Positions 32,417 to 40,259 of a stretch of DNA of 64,000 nucleotides are shown here, one piece after another. Positions within the stretch are counted from its first letter, which is position 1; the number at the start of each line of letters is the position of its first letter. Where the stretch lies: positions 558,001 through 622,000 of the forward strand of contig CBDFHH010000005.1 of assembly GCA_965247665.1 (NCBI GenBank), written 5' to 3'. A program made the position numbers and the translations under genes. This stretch comes from CAUZWH01 sp965247665. GTDB lineage: Bacteria; Pseudomonadota; Alphaproteobacteria; SHVV01. A model generated the notes under the pieces. That model made no database searches. It worked only from the letters and a program-made list of their open reading frames with translations, and was not told the DNA's origin.

Positions 32417-35056
32417 ATGGAACCAACCATCTATAGGTACGTCATCCGCCACAGCATGAAGCAGCAGATCGTGCTGATTGCAGTGGCCGGATTCTCGTTC
32501 CCGTTTCTCTATTTCTTCTACGAACTGCCGAAGATGATCGTGAACGGCGCGATCAGCGGCAAGGCCGGGCCGTTCCCGATCGATATCTTCGGCATCGAAG
32601 TCGAGCAAACGAGCTACCTGTTCGGCCTGTGCGTCGTGTTCTTGGTGTTCGTTCTCATCAATCAGTGCTTTAAATACGCGATCAACGTGTACAAGGGATT
32701 GACCGGCGAGCGCATGCTGCGGCGCCTGCGCTACGAGCTCTACAGCCGCGTCATCCGCTTCCCGCTGCCGACCTTCCGCAAAGTGTCGCAGGGCGAGATC
32801 ATCCCCATGATTACCGCCGAGGTCGAGCCGCTGGGCGGCTTCATCGGCGACGCCTTCTCCCTGCCGGCTTTCCAGGGCGGGCAGCTGCTGGTGATCCTCG
32901 GTTTCCTGTTCGTACAGAACCCGATCATGGCGGCGGCCGCGGTGGCGCTGTATCCGCTGCAAATCTACATCATTCCGCGGCTGCAACAGCGGGTGAACCT
33001 GCTCGGCAAGGAACGCGTGCGCCTGGTTCGTAAACTGTCGGACCGCATCGGCGAAACCGTGCAGGGCGTGCAGGAAATCCACGCCCACGATACCTCGAAC
33101 CTCGAGCTCGCCGATTTCTCCGACCGTTTGGGCACCATCTTCAACACCCGCTACAAGATCTACCGCCAGAAATTCGTCATCAAATTCATCAATAACTTCA
33201 TCCAGCAGCTCGGACCGTTCTTCTTCTATTCGATCGGCGGCTATCTGGTGATCACCGGCGGCCTCGACATTGGCACGCTGATAGCGGCGATCACCGCGCA
33301 CAAGGACCTTGCCAGTCCCTGGAAGGAACTCCTCACCTACTACCAGATGAAGGAAGATGCGCGGATCAAGTACGATCAGGTAGTCAGTCAGTTCCAGCCG
33401 GCAGGCATGCGCGACGCGAGCTATCAGTTCGATCAGCCCGACGAGATCCCGGGCCTGCTGGGCGAACTCGCGACGACCAATCTGACGCTGACCGACGAAC
33501 AAGACGTCAATGTGCTCGACGGCGTATCGCTCAAGGCGCAGACCAACGAGCATATTGCAATCGTCGGCCCCTCCGGCAGCGGCAAGGAGGATCTGGTGAT
33601 GCTGCTGGCCCGGCTGATCGACCCCAGCAAGGGCAGCATCTCGGTCAACGGACGGGATATCGCAACGATGCCCGAGGCGGTGACGGGTCGGCGCACCTCC
33701 TATGTCGGCACCTCGAGCTACATCTTTGCCGGCACCCTCGGCGACAATCTGTTCTACGGTCTCAAGCACCGCCCCAAGGGCGGCGGCGGTGAGGATTCGC
33801 GTGGCGGGGACTGGCTCAGCGAGGCCGAGGCGTCGGGCAACATCACCTACGACATCAACGCCGATTGGATCGACTATTCCGCTCTCGGCCTCGACGGTCG
33901 CGCCGGTTTGATCGCCGAAGCGCTGCGAGTCCTGAAAATTGTCGACCTGATCGACGACGTCTACCGGCTCGGCCTCCGAGGCACGATCAACCCGGCAGAC
34001 AATCCCGGCCTTGCCGATTCGATCCTGCGGGCGCGCGCGGTCTTGGTCGAAAGCACCAAGGATGCGGAGGTTGCCGGGCTGATCGAACCGTTCGACCGCG
34101 CGAAATACAACACCAATGCCACGGTCGCCGAGAACCTGCTGTTCGGCAATCCGATCGATCAACGCTTCGACGTCGAACGCCTGGCGGAAAACGAATACGT
34201 GCTGTCGGTGTTGGATAAGGTCGGCCTCACCGAACGGATGCTGTCGATCGGCTATCAGGTTGCCGCGACGATGGTCGAGCTGTTTGCCGATGTGCCCTCC
34301 GACCACGAGCTGTTCCAGCAGTTCAGCTTCACCAGCGCCGAAGACCTGCCCGATTTCCAGGCGCTGGTGACCCGTATCGATCGCGACAGCCTCGATCAGC
34401 TCACCGGCGAGGATCGCATCAGCCTGATGTCGCTGCCGTTCAAGCTGATCCCGGCGCGCCACCGCTTGGGCCTGATCAACGAGGAGCTGCAGCTCAAACT
34501 GCTCGAAGCGCGGCAGGCCTTCGCGAACGATCTACCGGCAGAGCTGCAAGACGCGATCGAGTTCTTCGATTCCGACTCCTACAACCGCGCCGCCAATCTC
34601 CAGGACAATATCCTGTTCGGCAAGATCGCCTATGGTCAGGCCGAAGCCGGTGCCCGCGTCGGTCGCTTGATCTCCGAGGTGATCGAGGAGCTGCATCTTC
34701 GCGACACCGTTGCCGAGGTCGGACTCGGCTTCGATGTCGGCATCGCCGGATCCAGGCTCGTTACCGCGCAGCGCCAGAAGCTCGCCATCGCTCGCGCTGT
34801 GCTCAAGAAGCCCGATGTGCTGATCCTTTCGGAGGCGACCGCCTCGCTCGACGGTGGCGTGCAAACCCGAATTCTCGCCAATCTCAAAGCCGAGTTCGAG
34901 GGGCGCGGCCTGATCTGGTCGCTGCACCGCGCCGACCTGGCCAAGGATTTCGACCGCGTCGTCGTGATGAAGGGCGGCAAAGCGGTCGAAGTGGGCACCT
35001 ACGATGAGCTCAACCAGGACGGTACCGGTTACAAAGAACTCGTGGCCGCCGAGTAG
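32417..35056 (+). CDS. ABC exporter with a greatly expanded nucleotide-binding domain
   Basis: An 879-residue half-transporter. Residues 1-320 form the membrane domain with about six spans (VLIAVAGFSFPFLYFFYEL, LFGLCVVFLVFVLINQ, LLVILGFLFVQNPIMAAAAVALYPL, FFFYSIGGYLVITGGL). Walker A is GPSGSGKED at about 384. The signature region is degenerate (RLVTAQRQKLAIARAVL at about 780, no LSGGQ). Walker B is VLILSEATASLD, with Ser where Asp is normal but the catalytic Glu kept. The H-loop is WSLHRADLAKDFDR. Walker A and signature are about 400 residues apart instead of about 100. The extra part carries three ENxxFG-like motifs (GDNLFYG ~442, AENLLFG ~571, QDNILFG ~729). It is followed closely by a cNMP-binding protein gene and is divergent from glycan genes, suggesting glycan or lipid export. 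Confidence 0.9.
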   Translation: MEPTIYRYVIRHSMKQQIVLIAVAGFSFPFLYFFYELPKMIVNGAISGKAGPFPIDIFGIEVEQTSYLFGLCVVFLVFVLINQCFKYAINVYKGLTGERMLRRLRYELYSRVIRFPLPTFRKVSQGEIIPMITAEVEPLGGFIGDAFSLPAFQGGQLLVILGFLFVQNPIMAAAAVALYPLQIYIIPRLQQRVNLLGKERVRLVRKLSDRIGETVQGVQEIHAHDTSNLELADFSDRLGTIFNTRYKIYRQKFVIKFINNFIQQLGPFFFYSIGGYLVITGGLDIGTLIAAITAHKDLASPWKELLTYYQMKEDARIKYDQVVSQFQPAGMRDASYQFDQPDEIPGLLGELATTNLTLTDEQDVNVLDGVSLKAQTNEHIAIVGPSGSGKEDLVMLLARLIDPSKGSISVNGRDIATMPEAVTGRRTSYVGTSSYIFAGTLGDNLFYGLKHRPKGGGGEDSRGGDWLSEAEASGNITYDINADWIDYSALGLDGRAGLIAEALRVLKIVDLIDDVYRLGLRGTINPADNPGLADSILRARAVLVESTKDAEVAGLIEPFDRAKYNTNATVAENLLFGNPIDQRFDVERLAENEYVLSVLDKVGLTERMLSIGYQVAATMVELFADVPSDHELFQQFSFTSAEDLPDFQALVTRIDRDSLDQLTGEDRISLMSLPFKLIPARHRLGLINEELQLKLLEARQAFANDLPAELQDAIEFFDSDSYNRAANLQDNILFGKIAYGQAEAGARVGRLISEVIEELHLRDTVAEVGLGFDVGIAGSRLVTAQRQKLAIARAVLKKPDVLILSEATASLDGGVQTRILANLKAEFEGRGLIWSLHRADLAKDFDRVVVMKGGKAVEVGTYDELNQDGTGYKELVAAE

Positions 35057-35076
35057 GCCGATAAAGGAGGGCCATT

Positions 35077-35529
35077 GTGAGCCTTAACGAAGAAGTCGAG
35101 CTTCTGCGTAACATTCCGATGTTCGCGCGTATCGAGCCGTCGAAACTCAAACTGCTTGCCTTCACCAGCGAGCGGCTGACCTTCCAGAGCGGGCAAGATC
35201 TGTGTGTGCAGGGCGGCGATGGCGATTCCGCGTTCATCATCATCGAGGGTGATGCCGATGTCATCGTCGACAGCTCGAACGGACCGATGACCGTGGCGGC
35301 GATGAGCAAGAACGACGTGGTCGGCGAAACCGCTATCCTGTGCGACGTGCCACGCACGGCTACGGTACGTGCGACCACCGATCTCACCGCGCTGAAGATC
35401 TCCAAGGATCTATTCTTCCATCTCGTCACCGAGTTCCCGCAGATGGCGGTCGAAATCATGCGAGTTCTGGCCACGCGTCTGAATATTACCACCGCCCAGC
35501 TCATGCAGGCGCGCCAGCAAGGCGGTTGA
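35077..35529 (+). CDS. Cyclic-nucleotide-binding domain protein
   Basis: A 150-residue single cNMP-binding domain without a DNA-binding part. MFARIEPSKLKLLAFTSERLTFQSGQ and DSAFIIIEGDADVIV form the beta roll. VVGETAILCDVPRTATVRAT is the phosphate-binding cassette with Glu and Arg. A helical tail follows. The GTG start at 35077 has AAAGGAGGG upstream. Only 20 bases separate it from the ABC exporter stop, so it probably regulates that transporter or acts as a cAMP-responsive subunit; this is inference from position. A membrane adenylate cyclase is encoded at 18-19.4 kb. Confidence 0.9.
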   Translation: MSLNEEVELLRNIPMFARIEPSKLKLLAFTSERLTFQSGQDLCVQGGDGDSAFIIIEGDADVIVDSSNGPMTVAAMSKNDVVGETAILCDVPRTATVRATTDLTALKISKDLFFHLVTEFPQMAVEIMRVLATRLNITTAQLMQARQQGG

Positions 35530-35561
35530 GCGCGTTTATCCTGCGACGGTCGGCGTCGAAC

Positions 35562-36059
35562 ATGCGCGAGAGCCGCCTGCTATCGTTTTTTTGTCGCCTA
35601 ACCGCGCAGCGCGCCTGTTTGAATCGCGCGCACTATCTGGTGCGTGAGCTGTCCGGGCCGGTGCTCGAGCTCGGCCTCGGCAACGGCCGCACCTACGATC
35701 ATCTGCGCCTGTTGTTCCCTGATCGCGATATCTATGTTTTCGAGCGTCAAATCACCGCCCATCCCGACTGCGTCCCTGACGACGAGCACGCGATCATCGG
35801 CGACTTCCGCGACACCATCCCCACCGCTCTCGAGCGGATCGGTGCGCCGGCTGCGTTTATCCACGGTGATTTCGGCAGTGCCAACCGCGCGAAGACCGCC
35901 GCCTTGGCCGCCTGGCTCGGCCCGCAGCTGGTATCGATCGCCGCACCCGGCGCCGTCATCGCCACCGATCAGTATCTCGAAGCCGAAGGTCTGGTGCGCA
36001 TGGCGCCGCCGCCCGGCGTGGGTGAGGACCGCTACTTCATATATCGCGTCGAGAAATAG
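35562..36059 (+). CDS. Small SAM-dependent methyltransferase-like protein
   Basis: A 165-residue protein with a class I methyltransferase core: motif I PVLELGLGNGRTYDHLRLLF, acidic end of strand 2 IYVFERQITAHPD, then AAFIHGDFGSANRAK and AAPGAVIATDQYLEAEGL. It is short for the superfamily and may lack a substrate cap. ATG 35562 is the first ATG in frame, 32 bases after the cNMP-binding gene, so it probably belongs to the ABC exporter operon. An IS630 element begins 22 bases after its stop. Confidence 0.75.
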   Translation: MRESRLLSFFCRLTAQRACLNRAHYLVRELSGPVLELGLGNGRTYDHLRLLFPDRDIYVFERQITAHPDCVPDDEHAIIGDFRDTIPTALERIGAPAAFIHGDFGSANRAKTAALAAWLGPQLVSIAAPGAVIATDQYLEAEGLVRMAPPPGVGEDRYFIYRVEK

Positions 36060-36081
36060 TCGCCGATAGGAGTCTGGACTA

Positions 36082-37124
36082 GAGCACTTCAAGTTGATTT
36101 GGACCCATATCCGGCGTTGAGGAAGAAGTTTCGGCATTCGGTTGGGTCGAACTGGTTGATTGCTTCGGCGATGGCTTGCCAGAGCGCCTCTTTGGATCGG
36201 GCGGCGGCCTTTCGGAGCAGCGCCTTGAGCTTGGCAAAGGCCTGTTCGATGGGGTTGAGGTCGGGTGAGTAGGCTGGCAGATAGAGCAGGAACGCGCCGC
36301 GCGCCTTGATGGCCTGACGCACGCCCGCGACCTTGTGGGCCGACAGGTTGTCCATGACGACGACATCACCGGGCCGCAGGCAAGGCGCCAGGATCTGTTC
36401 GAGGTAGGCTCTGAAGGCGTCACCGTCCATGGCGCCGTCGAGCACCATGGGAGCGTGCAAGCCATCCAGGCGCAGCCCGGCGACGAACGTGGTGGTTTTC
36501 CAGTGGCCCCAGGGCAGGGTGGCGTTCAGGCGTTGGCCGCGGGGACAGCGCCCGCGCAGCCGGGCCATGTTGGTCTTGGCTCCGGTCTCATCCACGAACA
36601 CCAGCCGCTCCGGTCTTAGCCAGTGCTGCCAGCGGCGCCAGTGGCGGCGCTTAACGGCAATGTCGGGACGGTCCTGTTCGCCCGCCCGAGAAGTTTTTTT
36701 AAAGCTGTAGCCCAGCGCCCTGAGCGTCTCATTGATCGCCTGCAACGAGATCGTGACCGCCTTCTCGGCAGCCAGCCGGCCTCGCAGCTCCGCCAGCGTG
36801 ATGTCCGGCTGCTCCTGCATCACCGCATGCAGCCAGTCCTCATGACCACCAAGCTTGCGCTTGCGACCGCCGCCCGGCTTGGCCGGGCCGTAATCCCCGC
36901 TCCGCCGCCAACGCTGCACCAGCTTGATCACGCTCGACGCACTAACATCAAAACGCTCCGCCGTCGCCCGACACGATGCGCCACCCGCCACCGAAGCCAA
37001 CATCCGACGACGCAAATCCAAGGAATGAGCATGGCCCATAGCGTGCTCCCACAGTCGATATACACAACATCTTGTGAAAACACCGAACCACAAACCTACG
37101 ATTTCGCCCAAGCTTGAACCGCTC
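36082..37124 (-). mobile_element. IS630-family insertion sequence, copy 1 (1043 bp)
   Basis: The ends GAGCACTTCAAGTT and, at the other end on the opposite strand, GAGCGGTTCAAGCTT form imperfect inverted repeats. The flanking TA (36080-36081 and 37125-37126) is the duplicated target, and the original site reads CTAG. It contains one transposase gene. It is inserted in the stop codon of xthA, whose TAG is rebuilt by the IS end. Copy 2 is at 58201-59243 in the same orientation; I count at least five differing bases, so both moved recently. Confidence 0.95.
36089..37039 (-). CDS. IS630-family transposase, copy 1
   Basis: A 316-residue DDE transposase. The N-terminal HTH part is LDLRRRMLASVAGGASCRATAERFDVSASSVIKLVQRW, a second HTH (DITLAELRGRLAAEKAV) follows, then catalytic LVFVDETGAKT, VVVMDNLSAHK and PAYSPDLNPIEQAFAKLK (D, D, E). 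The start MGHAHSLDL at 37039 is chosen because the upstream 24 codons correspond to the terminal region of the element. Complete and apparently functional; residue-identical to copy 2. Confidence 0.95.
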   Translation of the reverse strand: MGHAHSLDLRRRMLASVAGGASCRATAERFDVSASSVIKLVQRWRRSGDYGPAKPGGGRKRKLGGHEDWLHAVMQEQPDITLAELRGRLAAEKAVTISLQAINETLRALGYSFKKTSRAGEQDRPDIAVKRRHWRRWQHWLRPERLVFVDETGAKTNMARLRGRCPRGQRLNATLPWGHWKTTTFVAGLRLDGLHAPMVLDGAMDGDAFRAYLEQILAPCLRPGDVVVMDNLSAHKVAGVRQAIKARGAFLLYLPAYSPDLNPIEQAFAKLKALLRKAAARSKEALWQAIAEAINQFDPTECRNFFLNAGYGSKST

Positions 37125-37915
37125 TAGAGGTCGAGGTCGATCACCACCGGAACATGATCGGAAGGTTGCTTCCAGCCACGAATCTCGCGAGCGATGGTCG
37201 CGGCACGTAGCGATTCCGCGAGTCGCGGTGTCACCCAAATATGGTCGAGGCGCCGACCGCGGTCGCTGGCCGCCCAGTCGCGGGCCCGATAACTCCACCA
37301 GCTGTAGAGATTTTGTTGCAGCGGTACGAAGTGACGCACCGCATCGACCCAGTCGAGGGAAGCCTGCAAGCGATCCAGCAGGTCGACCTCGATCGGAGTG
37401 TGCGACACCACCTTGAGCAGCTGCTTGTGCGACCACACGTCGGTCGCGAGCGGCGCCACGTTGAAATCGCCGACCAGGATGGCGCGCGCCGTCTCGCCGC
37501 GACGGTTGCCAAACCAGGCCGTGACCTCGCGCAGCAGCTGTAGCTTGTGCGCGAACTTGGGATTGATGTCGGGATCCGGTTCGTCGCCGCCGGCGGGGAC
37601 GTAGAGATCGTGCACTTCAACCCCGCACTCGAGCCGCACGCTGATGTGGCGGCAGTCGTCGCGCCCGCACCAATCGAACGTTGTCGGCTGCGAGAACGGA
37701 ACCCGCGCTAGGATGGCGACGCCGTTATAGGATTTCTGGCCGTGAATGGCTTGATGCGGGTAGCCCGCCTTGGCCAGAGCTTGGGCCGGAAACAGCTCGT
37801 CTTCGGTCTTGGTCTCCTGCAGGCACAACAGGTCGGGCTGATACTTTCTTAAGAACCGCCGAACCATGTTGAGGCGCAGCCGGATCGAGTTGATGTTCCA
37901 GCTGGCGATCCGCAT
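37124..37915 (-). CDS. xthA: Exodeoxyribonuclease III (AP endonuclease)
   Basis: A 263-residue DNA-repair nuclease that cuts at abasic sites and degrades 3' ends. MRIASWNINSIRLRL (Asn7), LLCLQETKTEDE (metal-binding Glu), YNGVAILAR, HDLYVPAGGDEPD, ILVGDFNVAP, RRLDHIWVTP and the final SDHVPVVIDLDL (catalytic Asp-His) are all present. The stop TAG uses the TA target duplication plus a G supplied by the inserted IS630, and before the insertion the site would also have read TAG, so the protein is unchanged. First ATG at 37915 fits the family. Confidence 0.95.
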   Translation of the reverse strand: MRIASWNINSIRLRLNMVRRFLRKYQPDLLCLQETKTEDELFPAQALAKAGYPHQAIHGQKSYNGVAILARVPFSQPTTFDWCGRDDCRHISVRLECGVEVHDLYVPAGGDEPDPDINPKFAHKLQLLREVTAWFGNRRGETARAILVGDFNVAPLATDVWSHKQLLKVVSHTPIEVDLLDRLQASLDWVDAVRHFVPLQQNLYSWWSYRARDWAASDRGRRLDHIWVTPRLAESLRAATIAREIRGWKQPSDHVPVVIDLDL

Positions 37916-37928
37916 GGGCGCTGAGCTC

Positions 37929-38525
37929 CTAGAACAGATGAAACGTGTTGCCGATCACCCCGAGCGGCCAGCGCCCGGCTTCGAATAGCCGGTATTTGAG
38001 CGCCATCGGATGATCTTCCTCTGCCGCCGCCAGCACGACCAGCGTGGCGACGTGGCAGGCTTGGGTCGCCGCGCCCATCGCCGCCATAACCACGTCTTCG
38101 TCGCCGACGCCGCCATAGGCGGCCGACACGCGCACCATCTCCGGGATGGTCTCCGACATCGCCTGGTTGAGGTGGGTCATGGCGGCAGCAAAATCTTCCT
38201 CGCCGACGGTTGCGACCGCCGCCGCGGTCAGGCCGGCGCGCATCTGCTCTTCGACTTCCCACCAGTCGTTGTTCCAGTCGGGATTGGCGATGGCGTAGGC
38301 CGCATCCGTCCAATCGGCCACGGCTGCGACGGCTGCACCGGGGAAGCCGAGGGCGGCGAGATAAGAGTGGGCATCGTCGAGGAGGTCGCCATCGAACGGC
38401 GCGGCCAAGTTGTCAAACCAGGACAGGGTCGGGATCGACTTGATGAACCGTGCGGTCGCGACGAGTGTGGGATAGTCCTCGAGGTCGAGCGGCTCCGCCT
38501 GCTCGTCGCCCGAGTCGTCAACCAT
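37929..38525 (-). CDS. Conserved-looking acidic protein, unknown function
   Basis: A 198-residue soluble protein, acidic and alanine-rich, mostly helical, with Trp-rich stretches (NPDWNNDWWEVEEQMRAGL) and a tail ending VIGNTFHLF. I recognise no domain and see no signal peptide or membrane span. It overlaps the reductase gene by eight bases and lies 13 bases upstream of xthA, so it belongs to the minus-strand ftsK-lolA-reductase-xthA run. Confidence 0.7.
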   Translation of the reverse strand: MVDDSGDEQAEPLDLEDYPTLVATARFIKSIPTLSWFDNLAAPFDGDLLDDAHSYLAALGFPGAAVAAVADWTDAAYAIANPDWNNDWWEVEEQMRAGLTAAAVATVGEEDFAAAMTHLNQAMSETIPEMVRVSAAYGGVGDEDVVMAAMGAATQACHVATLVVLAAAEEDHPMALKYRLFEAGRWPLGVIGNTFHLF

Positions 38526-39564
38526 GGCGCTCGCGACCTACGGCCGCCGCGTCCCTGCTCGCGAACAGATAGTCGGCGAAGCAGTTCTTGCGGCGGACGC
38601 CGATCCGTTGCAGCGCCGGTAGGGCGTCGTCGATCATCGCCGGCGGCCCGGCGAGATAGGCGCGCGGTCCCTTCAGCGGGCCGAGGTCCGCCGCGATCGC
38701 ATCCGAAACCAACCCGGTTCGGCGCGAGGTGGTTCCGTGCGGCTCCGACAGGACCACCGTCACGCGGACGTTGGCGGCGCCGGCCTCGAGCTCGCGGAAA
38801 TGTTCTTCGAGATAGACTTCGCTCTCGTCGCGAAAGCCGAGATAGACGTGGATGTCCTGGCGCAGGCCCGCGGTCAGAGCCATGTCGACGATGGATTTGA
38901 TCGGCGCCACACCGATTCCACCGGCCACGGCAATGATCGCGCCGTTGTGAACCTCGCGTAGATAGGCACGTCCCTTGGGGCCTTCGACGATGACTTCATC
39001 GCCCGGCTCGAGGCGGTTGCGGACGTGATCGCCGAGTTCGCCGCCCTCGACGCAACGAACATGCAGCTCGATATCGCCCTCGCCGGGGCGACTCGCCATC
39101 GATAGACCGCGCGGCGGCAGGCCGTCGAACGACACGTCGACATATTGACCGGCCGTGAACACGAATGGGGCACCGTCCGCCACCGCCAGTCTGACGATGT
39201 GGACATCGTTAGGGTGCCGCTCGATCGCGCTTACCGTGCACGTCACCCTGGCGACGGGATGAGCGAAGCGGGGCACGGTATCGCGGGGGATGAACGCGAC
39301 ATCGCAGTCGGACCTGGCCCGAGCCCGGCAGGCCAGAAACCGGCGTAAGCCGTATTCGCTCTGGTTCAGGGCGGTGACGCGGTACGGAGCCATCTCGACC
39401 TTGCCGCTCACCAGCGTCGCCTTGCATGAGCCGCACACCCCATTGCGGCAATAGCGTGGGTACCGGACGTCCTGCCGCAGGGCGGCGTCGAGGATGTACT
39501 CGTCCTCGGCGACCGTGAAGATCTCGCCGGTTTCGCGAATCGTGATGCGATGGGTTTCAGCCAT
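38518..39564 (-). CDS. 2Fe-2S ferredoxin / FAD oxidoreductase fusion
   Basis: A 348-residue electron-transfer protein. Residues 1-90 are a plant-type ferredoxin with cluster cysteines Cys39, Cys44, Cys47 and Cys79 (YCRNGVCGSCKATL, FLACRAR). Then come an FAD-binding barrel (RGLSMASRPGEGDIELHVR) and an NAD(P) domain (AVAGGIGVAPIKSIVDMAL, YLAGPPAMIDDAL). This is the layout of reductases serving Rieske oxygenases and CDP-6-deoxy-hexose reductases. It could supply electrons to the ring-hydroxylating oxygenases at 55-62 kb, which lack a local reductase, but it lies in a housekeeping block, so its partner is open. Confidence 0.9.
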   Translation of the reverse strand: MAETHRITIRETGEIFTVAEDEYILDAALRQDVRYPRYCRNGVCGSCKATLVSGKVEMAPYRVTALNQSEYGLRRFLACRARARSDCDVAFIPRDTVPRFAHPVARVTCTVSAIERHPNDVHIVRLAVADGAPFVFTAGQYVDVSFDGLPPRGLSMASRPGEGDIELHVRCVEGGELGDHVRNRLEPGDEVIVEGPKGRAYLREVHNGAIIAVAGGIGVAPIKSIVDMALTAGLRQDIHVYLGFRDESEVYLEEHFRELEAGAANVRVTVVLSEPHGTTSRRTGLVSDAIAADLGPLKGPRAYLAGPPAMIDDALPALQRIGVRRKNCFADYLFASRDAAAVGRERHG

Positions 39565-39620
39565 GGACCGGGCGTCGAGGAGGTGAAACGCGCCATCCTA
39601 ATCCCCGCGGTGGGCGACGA

Positions 39621-40259
39621 CTAGGGGATGCGCGGACCCGAATCGGTGAACACGAACAGCTTGATGTCGAGCGGGATATTGGTTTCGACGTCGTCGAGCG
39701 AGATCCGCGTCTGCAACTGCTGCGCGTCTGTCACCAGCCACTGCCGCAATCTTAGCGGGCGGTCGCTGAACACCAGCGTAATCTCGCCTTGGTCCTCCCG
39801 ACGCTCGTCGAACACGGTGACGTTGAGCAGTCCGGGCTGCCGCTCGATGCGGCGAATGACGATCGGAGCGGCGAACGACACTTTCTCGTCGACGAGAAAA
39901 CCCAGCGGCGTCGACGACAACGGCACCCTTTCAACCTGGTCGAGTTCCTTGTCCCACAACACCAGCCAAAACCCGTCGGCGACGATCAGCAGGGGCGTTG
40001 GCGGGTCGTATTTGAACCGTAAGCGACCGGGACGGCGCACGAACACGTCGCCCTCGCTGACGCTGCCGTCGGGCGCTATCTGCACGAATCGTCCTTGTAA
40101 CGTGCGAATGCCGTTGAGGTAGTCGACGATGCGGGTGATGTCGGGATCGGTGGCGGGGTCGATATCAGCCCGGGCTCCGGGCGCTGCCACCGTCAACGTC
40201 GCGGCGCAGATCAGGACGGCACAGAACGCGCGCAACGCGACCGAGCCGACGGCGTTCAT
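39621..40259 (-). CDS. lolA: Outer-membrane lipoprotein carrier protein
   Basis: A 212-residue periplasmic chaperone that receives lipoproteins from LolCDE and hands them to the outer membrane. The signal peptide MNAVGSVALRAFCAVLICAATLTVAAPGARA precedes ITRIVDYLNGIRTLQGRFVQIAPDGSVSEGDVFVRRPGRLRFKYDPP, the conserved LolA N-terminal pattern; LLIVADGFWLVLWDKELDQVERVPL follows. The ATG at 40259 overlaps the ftsK stop by four bases. ftsK-lolA adjacency is widespread in alphaproteobacteria. Confidence 0.94.
   Translation of the reverse strand: MNAVGSVALRAFCAVLICAATLTVAAPGARADIDPATDPDITRIVDYLNGIRTLQGRFVQIAPDGSVSEGDVFVRRPGRLRFKYDPPTPLLIVADGFWLVLWDKELDQVERVPLSSTPLGFLVDEKVSFAAPIVIRRIERQPGLLNVTVFDERREDQGEITLVFSDRPLRLRQWLVTDAQQLQTRISLDDVETNIPLDIKLFVFTDSGPRIP

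Noticed and set aside
32285..34462. 725-codon ORF on the minus strand
   Set aside because: Antisense to the ABC exporter with its Walker motifs; composition is a mirror of coding GC bias.
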